From contig MEDY01000016.1 in assembly GCA_001724265.1 (NCBI GenBank), positions 80,169 through 144,168 on the forward strand: DNA of 64,000 nt. The letters are read 5' to 3'. Origin of the DNA: Rhizaria sp. SCN 62-66 (taxonomy: Eukaryota; Rhizaria, unplaced). The notes beneath the pieces are model-generated. The model was not told the DNA's origin, did not search any database, and saw only the letters and a program-made list of their open reading frames with translations. This document shows, piece by piece, positions 31,520 through 41,823 of this stretch (position 1 is its first letter; each line of letters begins with the position of its first letter). A program made the translations under genes and the position numbers.

Positions 31520-32536
31520 TCACTGAGCGCCGGCACCGGGCGGCTGCTCGCCACCCGGCGCGCCCGCCTGCCCGAAGGAGATGCTGTAGGAGCCAGTGGC
31601 TGGATCCTGCACGGCCTTGAACTGGTCCAGACTCATCCCGAACTTGCCCAGGATCGTGTTGCCGAAGCCCTTAAGCTTGTCAATCATCTCGTCCTTCTGC
31701 TTCTCGAACCGGGCCGCGACCTCCTTCTCCAGCGCGGGGAGGCGCTTGGCCAGCGCTGTCTCCTTAGGGTCCAGCTCCACCGCGCGCTTGTAGTCCTCCA
31801 CGGCCTCCGACAGCCGGTCCAGCTTCTCGTACGCGCGGCCGCGGCGCACGATGGCCTTGACATAGTCGGCGTCGAGGTGCAGACATTGTGAGCACTCATA
31901 CACGACGTCCTCCCACTGCTCCAGCATGAAGTGCGCGGCCGCCTTGTTGCTGTGGTACACCAGTCGCGCCGGGACGTCATCGTCCGGCACCGTCAGCAGC
32001 GCCTCGGCGTAGCAGTCCAGCGCCGACTCGTAGTCGCCCTTGCCAAAGTGCTTGTTGCCGCGCTCCTTGGCTTCCAACGCGCGCGCCGCGTCCTTGGGCA
32101 GGTTGTCAAAATAGTCGTCGTCGTAGAACGTCGCGGCAGGGTCCTCGCCCTCCGCCGCAGCCGTAGTGGCAGCGGCAGCGGGCGCGGAAGAGGCAGCGGC
32201 TTCGTCGTCGTCGGAGGCGCCGGCGTGGGGCACGGTGCTGTCGTTGGTGCTGCCTTGCTCGCCGCCTTGTTCTCCGCCTTGTTCGCCGTCGGTTTCGGTG
32301 GCGCCGCCGAAGGGGCCGTCGCCGTGTTCGTCTTCGTCCTCGTCCTCGTCCTCGTTCTCGTCCGCGTTATCGTCACCGTTATGGCCGTCCGCGCTCTTGG
32401 TAGTAGAGCAGGAGTTGGCGTTGAGCGCGGTAGAGTCGGAGTCGCCGCCGAGAGAAAGAGAGCTCACACCCGCGGTGACAGTGTCGGCAGTGGCCTGAGC
32501 AATCTCGTCGTCTTCGATAATCTCGATCGTCGCCAT
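31520..32536 (-). CDS. TTC1: Tetratricopeptide repeat protein 1 (TTC1) homologue
   Basis: A single exon of 338 residues. The N-terminal half is acidic and disordered, with runs of Glu-Asp and GGEQ repeats. From about residue 145 there are three TPR motifs: ALEAKERGNKHFGKGDYESA, VYHSNKAAAHFMLEQWEDV and YVKAIVRRGRAYEKLDRLSE. The C-terminus carries the TTC1 signature: KLKGFGNTILGKFGMSLDQF followed by PATGSYSISFGQ, which has clear human TTC1 counterparts. Family knowledge: TTC1 is a cytosolic adaptor that binds Hsp90 and G-alpha subunits through its TPRs. The stop is TGA. Confidence 0.9.
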   Translation of the reverse strand: MATIEIIEDDEIAQATADTVTAGVSSLSLGGDSDSTALNANSCSTTKSADGHNGDDNADENEDEDEDEDEHGDGPFGGATETDGEQGGEQGGEQGSTNDSTVPHAGASDDDEAAASSAPAAAATTAAAEGEDPAATFYDDDYFDNLPKDAARALEAKERGNKHFGKGDYESALDCYAEALLTVPDDDVPARLVYHSNKAAAHFMLEQWEDVVYECSQCLHLDADYVKAIVRRGRAYEKLDRLSEAVEDYKRAVELDPKETALAKRLPALEKEVAARFEKQKDEMIDKLKGFGNTILGKFGMSLDQFKAVQDPATGSYSISFGQAGAPGGEQPPGAGAQ

Positions 32537-32980
32537 CTGGGAAAGTACAAGAGAGGTTTACGTATAAAAAAAGAAGTTTGATATAAAATATAAGAAATAT
32601 GATATGATTCATTCCGAGCATGTCAGGAGACGGTCGTGTTGATGTGGTTCGTCTTCAAAACAAATTGTCTTCAGATCTGCCGCCGAGTGGCCACAGACCG
32701 AGAGCTCGCGAAGGCGCACCTCGGACACATCGTTATATTTCGTCTATGATCGTCAAGCAGATATGAAACAGCGATGTTAGGATACAACACACGATTTCCG
32801 TAATGCCCCCTTTATTATATTTCTTAAGACCCTTGTTTGCCTTTCCTGCACTTCTTTTCCTGCCCCCACCACTCCCACGGCACTGCCCCCTGTACTCGCA
32901 CACCACACTGCACCGCACTCTGACTGGCTATCTTTCCTCTCTGGCCACTTCCAGCGCCGTCGGCTTCGCTTTGTGTTCCC
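32537..32980. promoter_or_regulatory. Divergent promoter region between TTC1 and the BMT5-like gene
   Basis: 444 bases between head-to-head genes; AT-rich near TTC1, then C-rich before the ATG at 32981. No defined element is seen. Confidence 0.45.
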
Positions 32981-35543
32981 ATGTCCAGCGGCCGCGGACT
33001 CGTTGTCCACAACCACCTCGCGATTCTCAACGCGAACAAGACCATGAGCAAGCGCACGCACAACCTCTACTGCGCACCCAAGGCCCACTCGAGCGAAGGC
33101 GGGCTCATCCTCACCGTCGGCGACGGAGATTTCAGCTTTTCGCTCTCGCTCACCATGGAGCTTGAGCTGCGCAACCGCACGACGGGCATGTCCCGCCTGG
33201 TCGCGACGTCGTACGATCCGCTGGCGCAGGTCCTGGCCAAGTACCCCGCATCGGCAGTCACACTCGACAGCCTTAAGAGCCAGGGCGTGTGTCGCCTGCA
33301 CAACGTTGACGCCACGCAGCTCATCCCTTCGCTCGACAAGTCCCTCGCCATCTCAATTGCGCAGAAGCGCCCCGGCTTCACCCCGCCGCCCTCGTCCACC
33401 TTCACCCGCGCATTCTCCCGCATCATCTTTAACTACCCCGCCGTCGCCAGCGCGACGGCCATGCACGGCGCCGAGGCCAAAATCCTCCTCACAGACTTCT
33501 TCCGCGCCGCGCAGCCTGCGCTGGCGCCACCTACCGTGCCCTCAGTCTCGGCGGCCGCGCGCGCGGCGGGGCTCCCTGCTGACGCCGCGGGGCTGCCCGA
33601 GCTGCCGCTGTGCGAGACCGCGGCGATCAACGCCAGCAAGCAGTCGTACAACGCTATCCCCAGCGTGCCCGCCACGAACAGCAGCAGCAGCAGCGCCAAC
33701 GCCAAGGGCGGCAACGGCAAGCAGCAATCTCAGCAGCAGCCGGCCGCGCTTGCGGCGGGCAGCGCGGTGGACACGGACGCTGTCTTCGGCGGGCAGGTGC
33801 ACGTCACCCTGCGCACCACCAGCGCCTACGCGGCGTGGGAGGTGGTCGAGGTCGCGCAGTCCACGGGGCTGCGGCTGCTCAAGACGGCCGCTTTCAACGC
33901 CATGCACTACCCCGGCTACAGCGAGCAGCGCACCGCGGGCTCGGACTTCATGCGCCACACAGCCGGCACCGTCGAGCACAACAGCGGCAGCCGCAAGCAC
34001 GGCGGCGGCGGCGGCGGCGCGGCGGGGGCCGGCGGCGACGGCGGGCTCATCTACGTGTTCGTGCGCGCGCCCGCGCTGTGGGTGGCCGAGGGCGTGGGCG
34101 CGGCAAGGGCCGGCGCGCGCGGCGCCGCGGCGGGCGCCGTCGTGACCCGCAAGAAGGTCAAGACGGTGCTCGTGCGCAAGGCTAGCAGCGACGATGACGA
34201 CGCCGATGATAGCGACGCGGACGACGCGGACAATGAGGTTGCTGACGATGAGAAGAAGGTCAGTAGCAATGCAGATAACGACGACGATGAAATTGTTCAG
34301 AGCAGTAAGGTTGCGAAACTTGCGAGTGCTGCTGCTGCGCAAGATGATGACGATGATGACTACGATTTTGACTCGGCGTTCGCCAACGCGCCCGCGCCCG
34401 CTGCCATCGCCGCTGCATCGATCCGCAAACCCACGGTCGACGCGGACTCCGAGTCAGACTCTGACCCCGACACTGCTGCTGAGGCCGCCGCTGCTGCCGC
34501 TGCCGCTGCTGCCGAGGCCGCGGCTGAGGCCGAGCGTCGCCGCGCCGCCGCCGCCGCTGCTGCTGCGGACGCTGTCGATCAGCACGGCATTCCGGCGTCC
34601 ATCTCTGCGCTGCTGCGCAAGATGACGTCGCTGCCGTCGCACTCGCGCATGTCCCGCAACGCCGGCGCGGAGGCCAAGGCCGCCGCGGCCGCAAAGTGCC
34701 CCGCGCAAGTCGCTGCGCTCGTGGCCGCGCGCGTCAAGGCGTACGGCAGCAACAAGCCCGTGCCGGAGACGCTCGCCACCGTCCCCGTTGCAGGCGGCAG
34801 CAGCCCTGCGGGCGCCAAGGGCAAGAAGGGCGACGCCGCTGCCGCTGCGACCGGCGCCCCCGGCTCCGGTGCCGCTGCTGCGGCCGCTGCCGCCGCCACC
34901 GCCGCTGCTGCGGTCGCCGCGAGCGCCTCGCCCCTCGACGCCCGCGCGGCCAACGCGGCGGCCCTGGCCGCGGCGGCCGCCGCCAAGGCCGCCGCGGGGC
35001 CGATCGTGCGCAAGACCGAGGTGGCGCGGCGCGCGATGCCGCTGGCGTTCGACGTCGACGAAGACGCGCTGGCCACGCGCGCGGGCCGCATCGCCGGCGT
35101 CGCCGAGACCGTCAACGTAGGCGACATCATGCGCGAGAGCTTCGAGGCCGAGTTTAAGGCGCAGCAGGCGCGCTCAGAGGCCGCAGCGGCCAAGGAGAAG
35201 CTCCGGCTCGAGACGAAGGCGGCCAAGCTGGCCAGGTACGTTAGACAACGAAACGACGTAAAAATAACAAAAAAAGATATATCTCACTGAAAATGCTTAA
35301 TGACATCGATATTTTTGTTAGTGCAAACATATGTTGTATTTTATGGTATATGTCTTTGTTGTACTCGATGAATATCTCATATTGCGTTTATACTGTTCCT
35401 TTCTTCTTTCGCTTCACCTCGCGTTGCACAGGTGGGCTGCGGGCGTCGGCGCGAGGCCTGTGGGGCCCGTCGGTCCCGGTGGCGCTGTCGAGGCGCGCAT
35501 CGACCAGGTGAGCGACCTCTTCGACGTCCGCCGGTCCAAGTAA
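32981..35543 (+). CDS. BMT5-type rRNA (uridine-N3) methyltransferase, DUF2431 domain, with long low-complexity tail
   Basis: Two exons: 32981-35235 and 35432-35543, phase 2, with donor GTACGT and acceptor TGCACAG. They give 788 residues. The DUF2431 Rossmann fold starts near residue 43 with ILTVGDGDFSFSLSL (SAM site), VATSYDP, LHNVDATQL and RIIFNYP. After a poly-Ser/Gln insertion come the family's late motifs: VHVTLRTTSAYAAWEVVEVA and LKTAAFNAMHYPGYSEQR. Yeast Bmt5 makes m3U2634 in 25S rRNA; whether this protein modifies the same site is inference. Residues from about 400 to 720 are acidic and Ala-rich, followed by a helical Arg/Lys/Glu end (ESFEAEFKAQQARSEAAAAK) and a small second exon. No TRAM or FDX-ACB domain is visible. 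The stop is TAA. Confidence 0.8.
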
Positions 35544-36186
35544 GCTTTGTTGGCGAATACACGCGAAGAATAGCACGGATACCTATGCGAGCTTCGTGAC
35601 AATGCACTTGCTTAACACTGAGCAAGGATATCATTTATTACCTAGTCAACGTTATGTTACAGTCATACGTGCATGCACGCGCATTCATGTCTTATGTTAC
35701 ATGATAAACACAAAGTCAGGTCAACAAACGATGCACAGATGCGAATACATCATCATGTTCATGTGGACGTTACGCAATCACCGGTCAACACGAGATGTGT
35801 TTAGTGGAGTGGAATATACGACGTAAGGATTTGATAATATTGTTTATGTTGTGTTCTATTGTATTTGAATTATTTCTGTAGTGATGTGGTTTTGTCATTG
35901 TGAGCATAAATAAGGGTAAAGTGACTCTCCAATGAATAGGGATACGCGCACGATATTGATGTGCGTATGTGTTGCGTTGTGACGTATTTTCGACATAATA
36001 TTATCTTCGCTTGGTGCCGTTACTGTTGAACTAGAATGGAATTGCTAAAGTATGATAAAATTAAAGTTATGACCAGCGAAAGACGAGAATCCTGGTCAAG
36101 CTAAGTCAACTCTGTACACTTTGTACCGTTTCGCTTGGGGGCTCGCTTGCATTTTTGCATGCTTGCGCGCAAACGTAGCTGCTCGC
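35544..36186. other. Convergent 3' flanks of the BMT5-like and DEAD-box genes
   Basis: 643 AT-rich bases between tail-to-tail genes; no supportable ORF or repeat. Confidence 0.45.
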
Positions 36187-38893
36187 TTACCAGCGGGCGC
36201 CCTGGCTGCCGCCACGGTAGCCACCGCTGCCGCCACCATTGCGGTCGTTGCCGCCACGGAAGCCACCGTTGCTGTTGTTGCCGTAGCCGCCGCTGTTGCC
36301 GCCATAGCCGCCCTGGTTGCCACCACGGTTGCCACCGTAGCCGCCGGCGTTGCCGCCGCGGTTGCCACCGTAGCCGCCCTGGTTGCCGCCACGGTAGCCG
36401 CCGCTGCCGCCACTGTTGCCGCCGCGGTAGCCGCCGCTGCCGCCGCGGCTGCCGCCCTGGCCGCCGAAGCCGGCGTTGGCGCGGCGCAGGAAGAGCTCGG
36501 CGGGGAGACGCTCGAGGATGCGGACCTCGCCCAGCCCGGCGACCGTGGCGGCGCCCGCCTGGCCGTTGGCCTCGATGAAGTCGTGGAGCATGGGCACGAC
36601 CGAGTCGGGGATGTCGAGCAGCAGGAGCGCCGAGGTGGACGTGGACGCACTCGCCGTCACGGGTGCGCCGATAGCCGCAGTGAGCTGGCGCGCCGCCTCG
36701 AAGGCCGACACGCGCGGGTCCGCGACGGAGATCGTCGTCATGTTAGGCGCGGAGGCGAGCAGCGAGAAGGACGTGCCGGCGCTGGGCTGCGCGCGCTCGA
36801 TGAGCATCTCCACCACCGAGGTGAGGACGTCCTTGTAGTTGTTGTCGTGCTTGTCCAGCAGACGCGTCGCGATGTCCATGGCCGCGGCCGTGGTGCTTGA
36901 GAGCGGGTCGGCCGCGCCCTCCTGCTCCGTCACGCGGCGCACGCGCGCCAAGGTGCCGGGCACGGCCGCGTTCACGTTCTGGAGAAAGGGTTGCGAAAAA
37001 GAAACAATGAAAAGACAGCATGCAAAAAATGAGATATTAAGATGATAAAAAGATATAAAGACGTAGCCAAAGAAAACACCACACAAGTGATCAAGTATAC
37101 ACAGTAATTATTTGTTCCAATGTACCTGGAAGACAGTGCGGAGGGTGGCGGCGTCGATCTCGCTGGCCGTGAGGTCGCTTGGCACGACCTGCGAGAAGCG
37201 CACGCCGGTGGCGGCCGAGATGGAGGCCATCTCGGCGCGCGCGCGCTGGTCGTAGAGCATGACGCACGTGCCCTTCTTGCCGGCGCGGCCAGTGCGGCCG
37301 GAGCGGTGGACGTAGCTTTCGATCTCCTTGGGGACGCCGCACTGGACGACGAGGTCGACGTCGGGGATGTCGATGCCGCGCGCCGCCACGTCGGTCGCAA
37401 CCAACACCTTGAGCTGACCCTGGCGGAAGCGCTGGAGAATCGTCTCGCGCGTCGACTGCGAGATGTCGCCGTGCAGCGCGGCGCAAAGCTGCTGGCCGCG
37501 GCGGCCGTTCATGGACGAGCTGGTGCTGCCGCTGGTGGCGTTGAGGCGCGTCTCGAGGTCCGACGCGAAGGCCTTGGTGTCGGAGAAGACGATGGTGCGG
37601 CCGGTGTGCGAGTAGGCCTTGATGAGGGAGCGGATGATGACGGGCACGTCGTCGACGCTGGCGGGCATCGCGGCCGCCTTGTGCGTGATGAGCGTGGGCG
37701 TCTCGCCCGCGGCCGCCGACGCCGCGCAGTCGATGAAGACCGAGTCGCGCGTGTACTTCTGCGAGATGCGGTTGATCCACGACGGCACGGTGGCCGAGAA
37801 GAGGATCGTCTGGCGGTCGCTGGGCGTGTTGGAGAGGATGCGCTCGATGTCCTCCGCGAAGCCAACGCGGAGCATCTCGTCAGCCTCGTCGAGCACGACG
37901 TGGCGCGTCGCGGCCAGGTTGAGCACGCCGCGCTCGATGTGGTCCTTGAGGCGGCCGGGGGTCGCAATCACGACATCGACGCCGCGCGACAGCGCGCGCA
38001 CCTGACCGTCGTAGGGCGTGCCGCCGTACACGGTGCACACAGAGAGGTTGGGGTCCAGGCGCTCGATCTCGCGGGCGACCTGGTTAGCGAGCTCGCGGGT
38101 GGGCTCCAGGATGAGGATGGGCGCCGTGTTCGGGGCCGGGCGCGGGTAGTTGGCCTGCACCAGGGCGTCGATCAGCGGGAGACAGAAGGCGAGCGTCTTG
38201 CCCGTACCGGTCTTGGACTTGCCGATGACGTCCTTGCCCTCCTTGATGGGGCGCAGCACCTCGGCCTGTGTTACGATTCGTTTAGAAAAACAAATAAAGG
38301 TGCGAATTATGTGAGATCAGCTATCATTTGGATATAAATGCACACGTATGTAGGGAAGTAGTCGCTAGATACTAATTCTTCTGGTTTGATATTACAGAGC
38401 GCCGCTCTTACGGATACACCACCCAGAATGCGCATATATGAGTTGGGAGAGTGCATGAGCATACCTGAATGGGGAAGAGCTGCTCAATGCCAAACGACTT
38501 CTGAAGCGTGTTCACGATGGACTTGGACAGACCGAAGTTGGTCACGGCCAGCGCCTCGTTCTTCTCGATCGTGTCGGCCACGGCGGCGTTGGCGCTGGTG
38601 CCGGCGGACGCGCCCGCAGCGGCGGCCTCGGCGGAGAACGCGGCGGCGGGGGCGGCGACGACAGGGCTCACAGCGGGGGCCACGGTTACGGCGATGGGCT
38701 TGAAGGCAAGCGAGGGATGCGCGGCGGTGAAGAGCGAGGCCACGGGAAGCGCGGCGACGACGGAGGGGCAGGCGGCCGCGGCAGTGCTGGAGCCGGACGT
38801 TGCGGCGGCCGCGAGGGGGCCGAGACGGGCGGCCGTCTGAGCGACGGAGCGCGTCACCTGACGGGAAACCGCAAGCTTCGCAAGCGACTTCAT
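36187..38893 (-). CDS. DEAD-box RNA helicase, DDX21/plant PMH-like, probably mitochondrial, with GUCT-like domain and RGG tail
   Basis: Three exons, all phase 0: 38893-38465, 38265-37126 and 36978-36187. They give 786 residues. Donors are GTATGC and GTACAT. The ATG at 38893 opens an Ala/Arg/Ser-rich presequence (MKSLAKLAVSRQVTRSVAQT). Helicase motifs: Q motif LFPIQAEVL at the first splice, KTGTGKT, PTRELANQ, TPGRLKDH, DEADEML, SAT, ATDVAARGIDIP and YVHRSGRTGRAG. A GUCT-like fold follows (about 600-700, around LLLLDIPDSVVPMLHDF). The tail has about 20 GYRGGN/GYGGN units. GUCT plus RGG repeats fits DDX21/50 and plant PMH1/2; the presequence favours the organelle group, which helps group II intron splicing and ribosome assembly. 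The stop is TAA. Confidence 0.88.
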
Positions 38894-39331
38894 GGCTGTG
38901 TGCAAAGAGAAGAGTGAGTTACACACGGATAGAGTGGAAGGAAAAGGAGGGCGAACGGTGAGAGACGTTGGGGCGAGGCTGCACGTCGAGAAGTGGGCTG
39001 GAGGTCGGAGAAACAAGGGGCTGGAAAGAGAGTGATACAAGCTGTTTTCACAACACAAAAAAAGATTTACATAATATCCGCCAAAATAACTCCAGCGTTT
39101 TCTTATCTCGACTCCTGACGGGGCATTGTTCGCTTATCCTGCAGCGAAATGCGTGGTCTTCGGTCTTCAAGGTTGCTCGCCCACGGTCCTTGCGGCTTGA
39201 CTTTGATCTGGGACATTTTTGGCATTCGAGAAGGTATATCACGCTCTAGTCGGTGTATTATTTCATTTGACTAAGTAAGCCGGCTGTGCAAAGCCTTGAA
39301 GCACTTGAATATATCACTCCGATATATGCCG
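38894..39331. other. Intergenic: helicase upstream region and 3' flank of the HAD gene
   Basis: 438 bases between two minus-strand genes; it must include the helicase promoter. No ORF resembles a gene. Confidence 0.45.
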
Positions 39332-40946
39332 TCAGACGATTTCAAGCTCATGCATCAACTGAGTGAAGTCTGTCATCAAGTCCTCCGAAGCAGCACCCTT
39401 GCTTTCCCACCCCTTGCGAGTCTAAACAAAATGAATTCAAATTATTTTCCACAAATTATGTTATTTTGTTAGAATATACATGTTATATAGCGGTACTGCA
39501 CATATTATAGATTGTTGTTACGGTAAGATTCGATGCAGAGAGAAACACGTACCTTGTCGCAACCCCGGTGCAGTAGCACTCCGTGGCCCCCAAAGCGCTT
39601 GATGCCAAGATAGTCGGCGTCAACGCTGTCGCCGACGTGCAACACCTCGTGCTAAAATACACGAGCAATATCACATTGATATGAGGCAAGATGATGATTG
39701 AAGAGAGCAGTTACATCCGAGGTGAGTGACGTACACCATGAATAGCACGAATACCAGCTAAAAGAACATCATCACACCAAGAAGATAAAACAAGAAGATC
39801 ATTAGGTAAGCAGTATATCACCTAAAATTCGCTTAACGTACCGGCTTGATGTCGTCCGCGTCAGGAACGCGCTGTTTGAGCGCGTTTGTGCCCTCCTGCA
39901 GCGCGACGCGGAAGATCTCCGGCGCAGGCTTAGCGGCGCAGGCGAGCTTCGACAGCGTCGTGAAGTCGATGTAGGGCGCAAAGCCCAGGGCGGGGATAAC
40001 TGCGTCGCGGTAGCGCTCGTCTGGAAAGCGGGAGTCGAGGGGGAGTGTACAGGGAGGCAATGATGTTCAACTACATTGTGAGACCAGGTAAGTTAGATAT
40101 GTTTAAGTTGCCACTATTGACTTCTCCGGTTTCTATTCATTCATAACGAAGAGTAATGACAATTTAAAAGTTATAGCAATGATATGGCATACCTGCGTTG
40201 CTTACAACACCTAAGGGCACGACAGCGGATGGGCTTGGCTTCAGAAAGCCGCTGGCAAGCTGTGTGACCGAGCTGAGCTGTTGCTGCTGGTGCTGCTGAT
40301 GCTCTTGTTGATGTTGTGCTTTGAGCCACATGGCAAAGTGCAGCGCGTCGTCGTGCCTCTGATAGGCCTCGTCTGTGTCGAAGAGTTTGTATAGCTTGCT
40401 ACTGAGCTCCGCTGCCTGCTCTTCAGTCACGCCTCTAACCTCCACAAGAGAGGTCTCACTGCCACTGATCCCGTTGTTCTGACTGAGGCTAGGGCTGCGA
40501 GCATCTGTCTGCTGCAGCGCCGCTGAGGAGTCATCAAGGTGCGCGAGAGTGCGGCGCACGCAGAGATCCCACCAGTCGGGTGAAGAGAGCGTTTCGCCGC
40601 CGAAGCACGGGTACTCCTTGATGGTGCGGCGGTACGCCTGCATAAATGCTGTAGAGTACGGACACAGTTGAATGATAAGTACGCAGTAAAAACGTTACAA
40701 AAAGTAGAGTGTGTGGTTAGCCATGCACAAAATCTCAGCAAATCAAGTTGAAGCAATGATTTGTATGCTCAAATAATCGATTTGTGGGTTCGTACCAGTG
40801 TTCATGGCGTCAGGCCCTTTGTGAGTGATGCCGAGTTCCTCCGCTGCATTGCAGTAGATCTGACCGATAGAGTCCTTAAACTGCATTACCGTGCCGGTAA
40901 AATCAACTGTCACAAGGCGAATGGGAGCACCACGGAAGCGCAACAT
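39332..40946 (-). CDS. HDHD3: HAD-superfamily protein, HDHD3-like
   Basis: Five exons: 40946-40796, 40648-40193, 40020-39842, 39651-39553 and 39421-39332. Frames join cleanly to give 324 residues. Donors are GTACGA, GTATGC, GTACGT and GTACGT. HAD motif I is VTVDFTGTVMQF, motif II VVPLGVVSNA (ending at a splice), motif III lysine in CAAKPAPEIF, and motif IV HVGDSVDADYLGIKRFGG. The cap region contains AFMQAYRRTIKEYPCFGGE and SPDWWDLCV, as in HDHD3, plus a Gln/Ser-rich insertion. The nucleophile Asp is present, but the usual second Asp (DxD) is Thr; HDHD3 relatives also deviate here, so phosphatase activity is uncertain. It is the most intron-rich gene in the window. The stop is TGA. Confidence 0.82.
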
Positions 40947-41823
40947 GGTATTCGATCTTGATCACTCACAAGAGGAGGGAGCGGTTCAACAGGTCGAAGA
41001 CAACCAAGTCAGTATTAGAGTCCTGTAGAGCTTTTTTCTTGGGTTCTTCATGTGAAATCAAGATAAGGAATATAAACCAACTACGAGTGCCTTATGAGGT
41101 CGCCAGACAGTGAAATATTAGCGTTTGACTATGATTTATCTCACCTTGTGGGTGTTCGAGATAGATTCAAATCCTCTCGAACTTCTCGAACACCCCAACA
41201 TGACCCCAGCCACACAGAGACATCCACACAGGTTATTATAAACATAAGATGTACAAATCAACATATATCCCCACATATAAGATTTATACGCTGTTTGACG
41301 ATCAAAACATGGGTTTCGACATGTTTTTACTAACCCCATCGCACGCGCGCTTCTGAATCAGCCACAAAAAACTACCAAGAAAAGTAAGATATACAAACCA
41401 TATACGTCCAAGTCTACAGCGTCAAATTCTGTATGCATAGCCGCAATGCGACATTTTTCTGTAATCGTATGGTCATCGGCAAGCCGTACTACCAGGACAA
41501 AGCTCTTTAAATACCAAGAGAGTAAAGTAGCGAAAGCCCGTGCTGCACGTTAGCATTCGATGAGTAACAGAGCCTTCAAATAAGCAAACATATCAGTACA
41601 TATACAATATACACTAAACCCAGCACTAATACACACAATAAAGCTATTCCTATTCCTGCTCTTATTCCTAGTTGCGTGCGGACATCGTAATTACATGCCC
41701 ACATCGAGCATGCGACGTCTGAAACAACACGACTTAGTAATGATACATTATACAGACATACAGCTCCTAGCGGTTGGGTTTTCTTTCAGCCGAACACCGC
41801 TTCGGCGTCAAACAGCTGCTTGT
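40947..41823. other. Intergenic: HAD gene upstream region and 3' flank of cycloartenol synthase, with an 11-bp hairpin
   Basis: 877 AT-rich bases between two minus-strand genes. It contains the inverted repeat at 41150-41195 (listed separately). Otherwise I see no gene. Confidence 0.45.
41150..41195. repeat. Perfect 11-bp inverted repeat (potential hairpin)
   Basis: GGGTGTTCGAG (41150-41160) and CTCGAACACCC (41185-41195) are exact reverse complements around a 24-nt loop. The right side also contains a tandem TCTCGAAC repeat. It lies in non-coding DNA upstream of the HAD gene. Confidence 0.8.
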
